DNA of 64,000 nucleotides from Ornithinimicrobium faecis (GTDB lineage: Bacteria > Actinomycetota > Actinomycetes > Actinomycetales > Dermatophilaceae). Positions 15,301 to 23,502 of the stretch are shown piece after piece (the first letter of the stretch is position 1; every line of letters starts with the position of its first letter). A model generated the notes under the pieces. The model had not been told where the DNA came from, did no database searches, and saw only the letters and a list, made by a program, of their open reading frames with translations. The stretch covers positions 1,860,001 through 1,924,000 of the forward strand of contig NZ_CP099489.1 in the NCBI RefSeq assembly GCF_023923225.1. The letters run 5' to 3'. The position numbers and the translations under genes are program-made.

Positions 15301-16279
15301 GGTCGTGGAGCGGCTGGTGCTGGCGGGCGGGTTCGACCAGCTGCACGGGGTGGGCACCGCCCGCTCCAGCACACTGCGGCAGGGGCCGACCCGCCGCGAC
15401 CTGCTGCTGCACGTCGCCGAGCTCGAGCGGTGGAGCGCCCCGACGGTGTCCCGCAGCCGTGCCCGGGCGCGGAAGGTCGCCCCCACCCTGCCCGCGGCTG
15501 CCTCCGTGGCAGGAGAGGTCGCCGACCGCACCAGCGCGCAGGCCAAGGGGCGCCGGACCTGGCACCCGCGGCAGGCCGACCCCACCCAGCTGACCCTCGA
15601 CCTCGGTGACGAGCCGGTGCTGCTCTCGGGCAGTGGGCTGCCGGAGATGACACCGCAGGAGCAGATGCTGGCCGAGCTGGAGGTGCTCGGGATGGACGTC
15701 AGCTCCCACGTGACCACCACCTTCCAGCCCATGCTGACGGCCCTCGGGGTCATCCCGGCCAACCAGCTGCTCGGGCAGCGCAACAGCACCGAGGTGTTGG
15801 TCGCCGGGGCCAAGGTCGCGACCCAGACGCCGCCGATTCGCTCCGGTCGGCGGGTGGTCTTCCTGACTCTGGAGGACGGCACCGGTCCGAGCGACGCCAC
15901 CTTCTTCGAGGACGTCCAGGGGCCGTTTGCCGAGACGGTCTTCCACTCCTTCCTGATGGTCGTGCGCGGCGTCACCCGGCGGACCGGGCCACGTGGCATC
16001 TCGCTGCGGGCCACCGGGGCCTGGGAGATGACCGCCCTCGGCCGTGCCTACGACACCGGGGGCATCGACGCGGTGCGCGAGCTGATGGACTCCGTGGAGC
16101 ACGACGCGGTGGCGGGTGCCCGGGAGCAGGAGTCCCGGGCTCGCCGGGCCGACCAGCAGCAAGGACGACGGGTGCTGCTGCACGCCTCAGGCTTCAAGCA
16201 GTCGCCCTATGCCGACACCAAGCCGGCCGGTCCGGGCAGCAAGCTGTGGCACTCCAGTCCTGGGAGTGCGGGGTGGTGA
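12299..16279 (+). CDS. dnaE2: error-prone DNA polymerase III alpha subunit
   Basis: A 1326-residue C-family polymerase used in translesion synthesis and damage-induced mutagenesis. After the tandem-repeat tail a PHP domain begins (FAHLHVASSYSMRYGAS). The catalytic palm is marked by ELPDIDIDVESARRTEIYEQ around residue 508-520, and further blocks are HPCGVILSNTG, QFDKDDVEDLGLLKLDVLG, and FASFGFCKAHAAAFAVPTF. A C-terminal OB-fold region follows. It is longer than usual DnaE2 proteins (about 1050-1150), with a Gly/Ser-rich insertion after residue 95 and a basic linker near residue 1050. The PHP metal set looks incomplete, as expected for DnaE2. It is coupled to the HEPN gene before it and dinB after it, under a LexA box. 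Confidence 0.93.
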   Translation: MSPVTISPVTSSPATSSPATSSPATSEFAHLHVASSYSMRYGASTPEALVERAVELGQSTLGLTDRDGAYGAVRFVQACARAEISPVLGVDLAVSESGEASGSGSGRGFANGAAGSLGRPQDDKVQQAGIRWTGADALGGGRSTRAQPVKGGALVDDQHPRVTVLARGQAAGLEPGIGWSRLCRLITQTHLAGERGSPRTTRELLARAAAPVGDRGEQITPVAVLLGPDSDVGRALLRRRVGLARDLLRRWQQALPAGALVIEVVCHGGPEDSPASVQHAARLWSLALEAELPAVLTAAVRHATPEQARVVDILDAARRMVALDERHLDRVSTAGHLSGTGQMHAVAERVADSVGPSVRAADLLAATAGLARQCVQSPRSDLGIGEVHLPEPEVVGVTGTGHAQQVLTERVRAAVSGRYAGQPSAYVRSVHDRLDDELRVIAGLGYPTYFLTVSAVCDLIREMGVRVAARGSGAGSLVNYLLGISGVDPIRHDLLMERFCSPLRAELPDIDIDVESARRTEIYEQILERFGSDRVTCVSMMETYRVRHAIRDVAATLGLPPGEIDVIAKAFPHIRAKDARAAVRDLPELRRHGFDAPRMQTMFEMVESLDGLPRHIALHPCGVILSNTGLLDRTPVEASWLGFPMSQFDKDDVEDLGLLKLDVLGIRMQSAMAHAVAEVERVDGVQVDLDDQSQVPYDDTETFSLIKSARTLGCFQIESPGQRELIGKFGPETFGDIIIDISLFRPGPVKSDMVRPFLNARQGWAEPEYLHPSLIPYLEDTGGVVVFHEQVLQLVAETTGVTLAQADEVRRALGTPQGQAEVESWWRPAAAARGYAPQDVDAIWDVLAAFASFGFCKAHAAAFAVPTFHSAWLKTHHTAAFLAGVLTHDPGMYPKRLILEEARAMGVHVLGLDVNASGETYRVERVEPDWDEAAGRPARAGRGDTVDEHLAQVEERAGGYGIRLSLAEVKGISEGEVARVIAGQPYHSLGDLWQRARVSRPVVERLVLAGGFDQLHGVGTARSSTLRQGPTRRDLLLHVAELERWSAPTVSRSRARARKVAPTLPAAASVAGEVADRTSAQAKGRRTWHPRQADPTQLTLDLGDEPVLLSGSGLPEMTPQEQMLAELEVLGMDVSSHVTTTFQPMLTALGVIPANQLLGQRNSTEVLVAGAKVATQTPPIRSGRRVVFLTLEDGTGPSDATFFEDVQGPFAETVFHSFLMVVRGVTRRTGPRGISLRATGAWEMTALGRAYDTGGIDAVRELMDSVEHDAVAGAREQESRARRADQQQGRRVLLHASGFKQSPYADTKPAGPGSKLWHSSPGSAGW

Positions 16280-17646
16280 GCGCAGCCGGCCTGGTGGGGT
16301 CGACCGGTCAGGGGGCGCTGGTGGGCACGCACGAGATGGCACCGCCGCCCGGGGCCGGTGTCGACGACCGCGGCTGCACGATCCTGCACGTCGACATGGA
16401 CGCCTTCTATGCCTCGGCGTCACTGATCGCCCGGCCCGAGCTGGTCGGCACCCCGGTCGTCATCGGTGGCGGGATGCGCAGCGTGGTGCTGTCGGCCACC
16501 TACGAGGCCCGCGCCTACGGCATACGGTCTGGGATGCCGATGGCCAGGGCGCGCCGCCTCTGCCCACAGGCAGAGATCGTCCGGCCCGACTATGACCTCT
16601 ATAGCGCGATCTCCGCGGCGGTGATGGCCGTCTTCTCCGAGGTGACCCACCAGGTTGAGCCGGTCTCGATGGAGGAGGCGTTCCTGGACGTCTCCACCGC
16701 TCAGCGACGGCTGGGCAGCCCGGCGCAGATCGGCCAGTGGATCCGCGACACCATCGCCGACGAGCAACAGATCACCTGCTCGGTCGGCGGTGCCCCCACC
16801 AAGGTGGTGGCCAAGATGGCGTCCAACGCCGCCAAACCGGACGGGATGCTGATGATCCCGCCGCACAAGGTGGTCGACTTCCTGCACCCGCTGCCGGTCA
16901 GTGCACTGTGGGGCGTGGGGGAGAGCACCGAGGCCGCGCTGCACCGGCTCGGGCTGCGCACCGTCGCCGACATCGCGCACCTGCCTCACGCGACCCTGAG
17001 CCGGGCCATGGGCACCAACGGTGCCAACCACCTGCAGGACCTGGCCTGGGGTCGGGACACCGGGCGGGTGACCACGACCCGGGTCGAGCGCAGCGTCGGC
17101 TCCTCCGAGACCTTCCACCAGGACGTCGACGACCCGGCCGTGATCCGGCGCCAGCTGCTCCGGCTCAGCGACCGCAGCGCGACCCGGATGCGGCACTCCG
17201 GGATGCTGACGCGCACCGTGGTGCTGACCGTCCGGTTCTCCGACTTCACCACCATCACCCGCTCGCGCACGATGCGGGAGAGCACGGACGTCACCCGCGA
17301 CATCTTCGGCACCGCCACGGCCCTGTATGCCGCGCTCGGACTCCAGCGCGCCCGCATCCGACTGCTCGGGGTCCGGTTGGAGGGACTCACCGACGCAGCG
17401 GACACCCCGGTGCAGGGCATGTTGGACGAGCCGGAGCGTGGGTGGCGGGACGCGGAGCGGGCGATGGACCGGGCCGTGGAAAAGTTCGGCAGCGGCATCG
17501 TGCGCCCGGCCAGCCTGGTCGTCCGGGACGAGGCGCGCGGTGATCACGAGGGTCGCCCCCGACCTGAGCGAGGCCCACAGGGGGCACGGGGACCGTGGGG
17601 AGCCGCCGCCTGGTCGCCTCGGGGGACGGCTCTTGCGAGGCGGTGA
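16276..17646 (+). CDS. dinB: Y-family DNA polymerase IV
   Basis: A 456-residue DinB-type translesion polymerase. The GTG at 16276 overlaps the dnaE2 stop. Palm motifs are TILHVDMDAFYASASL (metal-binding Asp40) and SMEEAFLDV. In that second motif the usual SxDEA is S-M-E-E-A, so the first catalytic Asp is replaced by Glu at residue 133. Little-finger and thumb parts follow (VGESTEAALHRLGLRTVADI; VVLTVRFSDFTTITRSRT; RIRLLGVRLEGL). The C-terminus is a Pro/Arg/Gly-rich tail without an evident beta-clamp motif. In this operon it may serve as the partner Y-family enzyme of DnaE2 in place of ImuB. Confidence 0.9.
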   Translation: MSAAGLVGSTGQGALVGTHEMAPPPGAGVDDRGCTILHVDMDAFYASASLIARPELVGTPVVIGGGMRSVVLSATYEARAYGIRSGMPMARARRLCPQAEIVRPDYDLYSAISAAVMAVFSEVTHQVEPVSMEEAFLDVSTAQRRLGSPAQIGQWIRDTIADEQQITCSVGGAPTKVVAKMASNAAKPDGMLMIPPHKVVDFLHPLPVSALWGVGESTEAALHRLGLRTVADIAHLPHATLSRAMGTNGANHLQDLAWGRDTGRVTTTRVERSVGSSETFHQDVDDPAVIRRQLLRLSDRSATRMRHSGMLTRTVVLTVRFSDFTTITRSRTMRESTDVTRDIFGTATALYAALGLQRARIRLLGVRLEGLTDAADTPVQGMLDEPERGWRDAERAMDRAVEKFGSGIVRPASLVVRDEARGDHEGRPRPERGPQGARGPWGAAAWSPRGTALARR

Positions 17647-17828
17647 GGCACGGATCACGGCGGCTCAGGAAACCTTTTTGCCCTGCAGAGCGTCTTGAAG
17701 GTAAAGGCCCGGCTACCGCAGATGCGATTCCCGGCCTATCCTTAGAGAAGGACGTCGTCGTCACCCGCGAGGACGTCACCGTCACCGCCACAGGTGGCGG
17801 ACCGAAGTCGACCGTCAGGGAGGTCACC

Positions 17829-18257
17829 GTGCCGCTCTCGGAGCATGAGCAGCGAGTTCTTGAGCAGATGGAGCAAGCGCTCTATGCCGAGGACCCACGA
17901 TTTGCAACGTCCCTGGTCGGGAAGAGCGAGGCCCGTGCCCGACGGCGTCGAGCAGCGCTCGGCCTCCTGATCGCCATCGCTGGCCTCGGCATGGTCGTCC
18001 TCGCCGTCACCAGCGGTCAGATCTGGGTGGGTGGCCTCGGCTTCGCCGCCATGGTCTTCGGCGGTGTCTGGGCCATGACGTCCCCCCGCACCAAGGGCGC
18101 GACCCTGGGCACCGTGGACGCCAAGGGCAACGTCACCCTGCACACCAAGGCCACCGACGCCTCCCGCAAACAGGCCAGCGGCAAGGGCCCCAAGTCCGGC
18201 CTGATGGACCGCTTCGAGGAGCGCTGGGACAAGCGCCGCGACGAGGGACCCTTCTGA
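17829..18257 (+). CDS. DUF3040 domain membrane protein
   Basis: A 142-residue protein starting MPLSEHEQRVLEQMEQALYA, the DUF3040 signature, at a GTG behind GGGAGG. Two membrane segments follow (ALGLLIAIAGLGMVVLAVTSG and VGGLGFAAMVFGGVWAM), then a charged Lys/Arg-rich cytoplasmic tail. Function is unknown. In many actinobacteria this gene lies after dinB and before mraZ of the division/cell-wall cluster; here it is followed instead by a strong terminator and a peptide transporter. Confidence 0.9.
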   Translation: MPLSEHEQRVLEQMEQALYAEDPRFATSLVGKSEARARRRRAALGLLIAIAGLGMVVLAVTSGQIWVGGLGFAAMVFGGVWAMTSPRTKGATLGTVDAKGNVTLHTKATDASRKQASGKGPKSGLMDRFEERWDKRRDEGPF

Positions 18258-18290
18258 CCTGAGCAGCTCACCCTCGGACTCGAGGGCTTA

Positions 18291-18324
18291 CGCGCCCCCC
18301 ACCTCGCACGAGGTGGGGGGCGCG
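18291..18324 (+). terminator. intrinsic terminator after the DUF3040 gene
   Basis: CGCGCCCCCCACCTCG (18291-18306) and CGAGGTGGGGGGCGCG (18309-18324) are perfectly complementary and form one long GC-rich stem with a minimal loop. It isolates the dnaE2-DUF3040 region from the transporter operon. Confidence 0.85.
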
Positions 18325-18376
18325 CTGCTGTTCGGGGGATGACAGGCCAGATCGCCCGAAGCGGCGTATCGTGCAT

Positions 18377-18393
18377 CTGAACGATTAGTTCGG
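18377..18393 (+). promoter_or_regulatory. candidate operator before the peptide-transport operon
   Basis: CTGAAC, five bases, GTTCGG forms a short inverted repeat that abuts the ribosome site of the TTG-started gene at 18405. The last gene of the operon is a TetR regulator, so autoregulation at this site is plausible but unproven. Confidence 0.35.
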
Positions 18394-18404
18394 AGGCGAA
18401 CTCC

Positions 18405-19955
18405 TTGACTCCCACCATCGATCGCAGACTCTTCCTGGGTGGTCTGCTGGGCGGAGCGGCTGCCCTGGGTCTCTCTGCCTGTGGCGCACCGTCTTTGAGG
18501 CTGCCCGAGCAGGCGGCGACCGGGGTGGCCAGCGCTGGCGCCACGATGCGCATCGCCCGTCCAGCCGCGAACGCTGCCGAGACTCTCGATCCGGCCAGCT
18601 CCCTGTCGGCCTATGAATACCTGGGCGCCGTCTACAACCGCCTGGTGAAGTTGGACCGCGAGGGGGCGACGGTGCCTGACCTGGCCACCGAGTGGTCATC
18701 CTCCGCGGATGCCATGACCTGGGACTTCGCGCTGCAACAGGGAGTGCGCTTCCACGACGGGCGGGCCCTGACGGCGCGGGACGTGCGTTACACCTACGGA
18801 CACATCCTGGACCCGGACACGGCGTCCCCGCAGGCGGGAGCGCTGGACCAGATCGATGAGATTGAGGCGGTGGACGCGACGACCGTCCGGTTCCGGCTCA
18901 CGTCCCCCAACGCGGAGTTCCCCTCGCTGCTGACGGCCTACCAGTGCTACATCATCCCGGAGGACTCCGCTGCCGACATCGGGCGGACCGGGATCGGCAC
19001 CGGACCCTTTGCCCTGGAGAGTTTCACTCCGGCCGGGGCGGGCGTCGTGCGTGCCAACGAGGACTACTTCGGCGGTCGGGCGACGCTGGATCGGATCGAG
19101 TTCTATTCGATCCAGGACACCTCGGCGCGGGTGAATGCGCTGTTGGCTCGTCAGGTCGACCTGCTGTCCCAGACCAATCTGGACAACCCCACCGCGCGGG
19201 TCGTGGCGAGCTCGCCGGGGACGACAGTCGCCCGCGTCGAGAACGCACAGTGGTACACGATCCCGATGCTCGCCACCAGCGAGGAGTTCTCCGACCCGGT
19301 GATGCGGCAGGCGATGAAACTCGCCTACGACCCGCGGGCCATCCTGTCCACCGCCCTGCAGGGGACCGGAACGCCGGGGTGGGACAACCCGGTGCCCCCG
19401 CAGCTCAAGGCCTGGATGAGCGAGGAGCGCGAGCACGATCCGGAGCAGGCGAAGGCCCTGCTGAAATCCATCGGCCAGGAGGACTTCTCAACCCGGATCT
19501 ACACCTCCGCCTACGAGCCCAACTTCACCGCCATCGCAACGGCCTTCGCCAGCCAGGTCAGCCAGGCCGGGATCGACCTGCAGATCACCAACACCTCGGC
19601 GGACTCCTACTACACCCAGATCTGGATGGCTGAGCCGTTGATGGTCAGCTACTGGTTCACCGGCCGGCCCATCGACCAGCTGCTCAACCAGATCTTCCGC
19701 ACCGGATCGTCCTACAACGAGTCAGCCTGGTCCAACGAGCAGTTCGACCAGCTGCTGGACTCCGCACGGGCCGACACGAATGACGCCAGTCGGCTGCAGA
19801 AATATCAGGACGCGCAGCGCCTGATCGTTGAGGACTCGGCAGACCTGACCCCGGTCTTCGGTGACCGCCTGGTCGGTCTCTCGCAGGACGTCGTCAACTA
19901 CGACGAGTACGGCTTCGAGTTCGACTACCTGGCCCTCGGCCTGCGGGAGGGCTGA
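18405..19955 (+). CDS. ABC transporter substrate-binding lipoprotein, family 5 (peptide/nickel type)
   Basis: A 516-residue extracytoplasmic binding protein. The start is TTG at 18405 with CGGAGGCG upstream. The signal has twin arginines (DRRLFLGG) and a lipobox (GLSAC), so it is likely a Tat-exported lipoprotein. Family-5 landmarks are AETLDPASSLSAYEYLGAVY, PDLATEWSSSADAMTWDF and GVRFHDGRALTARDVRYTY. It captures an oligopeptide or similar ligand for the two permeases encoded next. The hydrolase gene later in the operon suggests an ester or amide substrate. Confidence 0.92.
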   Translation: MTPTIDRRLFLGGLLGGAAALGLSACGAPSLRLPEQAATGVASAGATMRIARPAANAAETLDPASSLSAYEYLGAVYNRLVKLDREGATVPDLATEWSSSADAMTWDFALQQGVRFHDGRALTARDVRYTYGHILDPDTASPQAGALDQIDEIEAVDATTVRFRLTSPNAEFPSLLTAYQCYIIPEDSAADIGRTGIGTGPFALESFTPAGAGVVRANEDYFGGRATLDRIEFYSIQDTSARVNALLARQVDLLSQTNLDNPTARVVASSPGTTVARVENAQWYTIPMLATSEEFSDPVMRQAMKLAYDPRAILSTALQGTGTPGWDNPVPPQLKAWMSEEREHDPEQAKALLKSIGQEDFSTRIYTSAYEPNFTAIATAFASQVSQAGIDLQITNTSADSYYTQIWMAEPLMVSYWFTGRPIDQLLNQIFRTGSSYNESAWSNEQFDQLLDSARADTNDASRLQKYQDAQRLIVEDSADLTPVFGDRLVGLSQDVVNYDEYGFEFDYLALGLREG

Positions 19956-19958
19956 GCC

Positions 19959-20945
19959 GTGGCACGACTCATCGCCATCCGCCTGGGCACCGGCCTGATC
20001 ACTCTCTTCCTCGCCGCCTTCCTGGTCTTTTTCGCGGTGCAGGCACTCCCCGGCGATGTGGCCGAGCAGCTGCTGGGGCAGAACGCGACCCCCGAAGCGG
20101 TCGAGACACTGCGCCAACAACTCGGGCTGGACACCAACGTGTGGGCCCGGTTCGTGGAATGGCTCGGCAACGCCGTCACCGGTGACTTCGGGGAGTCGCT
20201 GGTCACGGGGGAGTCCGTGTCCGCGACCATCTGGGGGGCGTTCGGGCGCACGCTGCTGATCGCCGTCCCCGCCATGGTCGTCGGGATCGCGCTCGCGTTG
20301 CTGCTCGGCGTCTGGGCCGCGGCCCGTCGTGGCAGCCGGACCGACTCGAGCATCTCGGTGCTTGCCCTGGTCGCGATGAGCATCCCCGAGTTCGTCGTCG
20401 CAACCGTCCTGGTGCTGCTGTTCGCGATCCTGGTGCCCGTGTTCCCGGCCACGGTCCTGTCCGGGCCCGACGCGACCCTCGGTGAGCTGCTGCCGGCCGT
20501 TGTGCTGCCCGCGCTGACTCTGGTGATCTCGATGACGGCCTACATCCTGCGGGCAATGCGCTCATCAACCATCGACGGGCTCGCCACGGAATATGCCACG
20601 ACGGCAACGCTGAAGGGCGTCCCGCGGCGCACCGTGCTCTGGCGGCACGTCGCCCCAACCGCCCTGCTGCCTGTCCTTCCGGTCATCTCGATCAATGTGG
20701 CCTGGCTGCTCGGCGGTGTCGTGGTCGTCGAGTCGGTGTTCAACTATCCCGGGCTGGGGAAGCTGATGATCGACTCGGTCTCGACCCGGGACCTGCCGGT
20801 GCTCCAGGCCATCGCGGTGCTCAGCGCCCTGGTCTATGTCACCGCCAACCTGGTCGCTGACCTGCTGGCCCTGGCCGCCGACCCCAAGCAGCGGACCCTG
20901 CACCAACCGCGCAGCCGTCGCCGCACCGAGGAGGTGGCCCGGTGA
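19959..20945 (+). CDS. ABC transporter permease (DppB/OppB type)
   Basis: A 328-residue inner-membrane permease with about six membrane helices. It begins with a cytoplasmic Arg and a long first helix, then the periplasmic region ALPGDVAEQLLGQNATPEAVE, usual for DppB. The EAA loop that contacts the ATPase is near EYATTATLKGVPRRTVLWRH. The gene starts three bases after the binding-protein stop and overlaps the next permease by GTGA. Confidence 0.92.
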   Translation: MARLIAIRLGTGLITLFLAAFLVFFAVQALPGDVAEQLLGQNATPEAVETLRQQLGLDTNVWARFVEWLGNAVTGDFGESLVTGESVSATIWGAFGRTLLIAVPAMVVGIALALLLGVWAAARRGSRTDSSISVLALVAMSIPEFVVATVLVLLFAILVPVFPATVLSGPDATLGELLPAVVLPALTLVISMTAYILRAMRSSTIDGLATEYATTATLKGVPRRTVLWRHVAPTALLPVLPVISINVAWLLGGVVVVESVFNYPGLGKLMIDSVSTRDLPVLQAIAVLSALVYVTANLVADLLALAADPKQRTLHQPRSRRRTEEVAR

Positions 20946-21778
20946 TCCGTCTGCGGGAACTGAGCACCGGCACCAAGGTCGGTCTGGTGATGGTGGGTCT
21001 GACGGTCCTGCTGGCGGTCATCGCCCCCTGGATCTCGCCCTATGACTCGATCAGCACCAACTCCGACAATGCTCTGGTCGGGGCCAGCGCCAACCACTGG
21101 CTCGGCACCGACCAATACGGCCGCGACGTGTTGTCCCGGACCCTGGAGGGTGGGCGCTTCGCCCTGCTCGTGTCGTTCCTGGCCACCACTGTGGCGGTGC
21201 TCGTCGGGACGTTGGTCGGCACGCTCGCGGCCTTTTACGGACGGTGGGTCGATGCCGGGATCACCCGGCTGCTGGACGCCGTCCTGGCCGTGCCCGCGGT
21301 GCTCGCCCTGCTGCTCATCGTCTCGGTCTTTGGCAACAGGTTGTGGGTGCTGGTGCTCGCGATCTCGGTCGTCTACATCCCGGCCGTCGCCCGGGTGGTG
21401 CGCGGGGCCACCTTCCCGGTGCTCTCGTCCGACTATGTGACGGCAGCCAGGGCCCGCGGAGAGAGCTCGCTGGCGATCATCCGCCGCGAGGTGCTGCCCA
21501 ACATCCTGGACACGGTGCTGGTGGAGTTCGCGATGCGCGCCTCCTGGGTGGTGCTGCTGGTCTCAACACTGTCCTTCCTCGGCTTCGGGGTGAACCCACC
21601 GACACCGGACTGGGGACTGATGATCCAGGAAAACCGCACCGCACTGACCGTGGCGCCCGCAGGGACGCTCGCCCCGATCGTCACCTTGTCGGTGCTCGTC
21701 GTCGGGCTCAACCTCGCGGCTGATGGGCTCGGCAAATATCTCGGTGTGGACCGGGCCCGGCGGGGGGTGCTCCAGTGA
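20942..21778 (+). CDS. ABC transporter permease (DppC/OppC type)
   Basis: A 278-residue permease of the DppC family. The periplasmic signature HWLGTDQYGRDVLSRTLEGG follows the first helix, and the EAA loop is SSDYVTAARARGESSLAIIR. It would pair with the DppB-type protein to form the channel. GTGA overlaps occur at both ends, indicating tight coupling. Confidence 0.92.
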   Translation: MIRLRELSTGTKVGLVMVGLTVLLAVIAPWISPYDSISTNSDNALVGASANHWLGTDQYGRDVLSRTLEGGRFALLVSFLATTVAVLVGTLVGTLAAFYGRWVDAGITRLLDAVLAVPAVLALLLIVSVFGNRLWVLVLAISVVYIPAVARVVRGATFPVLSSDYVTAARARGESSLAIIRREVLPNILDTVLVEFAMRASWVVLLVSTLSFLGFGVNPPTPDWGLMIQENRTALTVAPAGTLAPIVTLSVLVVGLNLAADGLGKYLGVDRARRGVLQ

Positions 21779-23502
21779 CGACTCCGATGACGACGACTCC
21801 CGTGGCCGAGGTCAAGGGCCTGACCGTGTCCTATCAGGCTGGCGCTGGCCGTGTCACCGTCGCTGAGGACATCGCGTTCACCCTGCAGGCCGGACGCACC
21901 CTCGGCCTGGTGGGCGAGTCCGGCAGCGGCAAGTCCACGGTGGCCCGCACCCTGCTCGGACACCTTCGGGACGGTTCGCAGATTGACGCCGGGCAGGTGA
22001 CGGTGCTCGGCGAGGACGTCTTTGCGCTGCCCGGGCCCGCCCTGCGGCAGTTGCGCGGCGGCACAGTCTCGGTCGTGGCACAGAACGCCGGGCAGGCCCT
22101 CACCCCGTCGCTGCGGGTGGGCGCACAGATCCGCGAGGCTCTCCAGGTCCACGGACTGCCAGCGGACAGTGATCGGGTGGCCGAGCTGCTCCGGCTGGTC
22201 CGGCTGCCTGCCCCCGAGACCATCGGGCAACGCTATCCGCACGAGCTGTCGGGCGGGCAGCAGCAGCGGGTGGCGATCGCGATGGCCGTCGCGACCGATC
22301 CCCAAGTGCTCGTGCTGGACGAGCCGACGACCGCACTGGACGTGATCACCCAGGCTGCGGTGCTCTCTCTGGTCAACGATCTGCGCGAGCGGCTCAGCAT
22401 GGCTGTCCTCATCGTCAGTCACGACCTGGGCGTGGTGTCGGTGGTGGCCGACGACGTGCTGGTCCTGCAGGCCGGGCGCGCCGTGGAGCACGGACCCACC
22501 CTCGAGGTGCTGGGGTCCCCTCGCGAGGACTACACCCGTGAGCTGCTTGACGCGGCACCGCGGATCGAGGGCGCGCCCGCCCCCGAGGTGCGTGATGCAC
22601 ATGAGGAGCTCGCGCTGCAGTGCCAGGGTCTGGATGTGCGCTATCCCCGCGCCCCACGACTCGCGGTCAGCGACTTCACCGTGCAGGTGCGACGTGGCGA
22701 GACGGTCGCCGTCGTGGGGGAGTCGGGCAGCGGCAAGTCCACGGTGGCCAAGGCACTGGCCGGACTGGCCCCGGTGGAGCAGGGCAAGGCTGTCCTGCGG
22801 ACCGGCGATGCGGGGCTGCATGACCTGCTGGCGCCAGCGCGTGCCCGACCGGTGGCGGTGCGCAGGTCGGTGCAGATGATTTTTCAGAATGCGGATCTCG
22901 CCCTCAACCCGCGGCGCAGCATCGCTGACGCCATCGCCCGGCCCCTGAAGGTGTTCGGCCGAGTGTCCGGGCGTGCCGAGGCCCGGGCGACGGTGCTCCG
23001 CCTGCTGGAGGAGGTGGGCCTCGGTCCCGAGTTCGCCGACCGCGTGCCGGCCCAGCTCTCGGGTGGACAGCGACAGCGCGTGGGCATTGCCCGCGCGCTC
23101 GCCGCCGAGCCGACACTGCTGATCGCCGACGAGATCACCACCGCCCTGGACGTCTCGGTGCAGGCGTCCGTGCTCGATCTGCTGGCCGAGCTGCGGGACC
23201 GCCGGGCCCTGTCCTGCCTCTTCATCAGTCACGATCTCGCGGTGGTGCGCAATGTGGCCGACCGCATCGTGGTGATGAAGGACGGCCGGATGGTGGAGAC
23301 GGCGGCCACCGCGGCCATCTTCGAGACTCCGCGCCACCCCTACACCCGGTCGTTGCTCGAAGCGGTTGTTGAGCCCGGCAGCACTGACCTGCCCGGTAGC
23401 GACGCTGACGCAAAGGTGGTGGAACTAGACCCGGGAGCGACCCTGATCGAGGCGGGCGAGGGGCACTGGGTCAGAGACGACGAAGGAGCTGTGGTCACGT
23501 GA
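21775..23502 (+). CDS. ABC transporter ATP-binding protein with two fused nucleotide-binding domains (DppD-DppF type)
   Basis: A 575-residue fusion of two ATPases. Domain 1 (about 8-270) has Walker A GESGSGKST, signature LSGGQQQRVAIA and Walker B VLVLDEPTTALD. Domain 2 (about 285-560) repeats these as GESGSGKST, LSGGQRQRVGIA and LLIADEITTALD. Each ends in the family's oligopeptide-type tail (SPREDYTRELLDA; TPRHPYTRSLLEA). It energises the importer encoded upstream. The stop overlaps the GTG of the hydrolase gene. Confidence 0.93.
   Translation: MTTPMTTTPVAEVKGLTVSYQAGAGRVTVAEDIAFTLQAGRTLGLVGESGSGKSTVARTLLGHLRDGSQIDAGQVTVLGEDVFALPGPALRQLRGGTVSVVAQNAGQALTPSLRVGAQIREALQVHGLPADSDRVAELLRLVRLPAPETIGQRYPHELSGGQQQRVAIAMAVATDPQVLVLDEPTTALDVITQAAVLSLVNDLRERLSMAVLIVSHDLGVVSVVADDVLVLQAGRAVEHGPTLEVLGSPREDYTRELLDAAPRIEGAPAPEVRDAHEELALQCQGLDVRYPRAPRLAVSDFTVQVRRGETVAVVGESGSGKSTVAKALAGLAPVEQGKAVLRTGDAGLHDLLAPARARPVAVRRSVQMIFQNADLALNPRRSIADAIARPLKVFGRVSGRAEARATVLRLLEEVGLGPEFADRVPAQLSGGQRQRVGIARALAAEPTLLIADEITTALDVSVQASVLDLLAELRDRRALSCLFISHDLAVVRNVADRIVVMKDGRMVETAATAAIFETPRHPYTRSLLEAVVEPGSTDLPGSDADAKVVELDPGATLIEAGEGHWVRDDEGAVVT

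Noticed and set aside
21433..23337. A 634-codon minus-strand frame opposite the ABC ATPase gene
   Set aside because: The plus strand carries complete Walker and signature motifs in coupled genes; the minus frame has only low-complexity residues.
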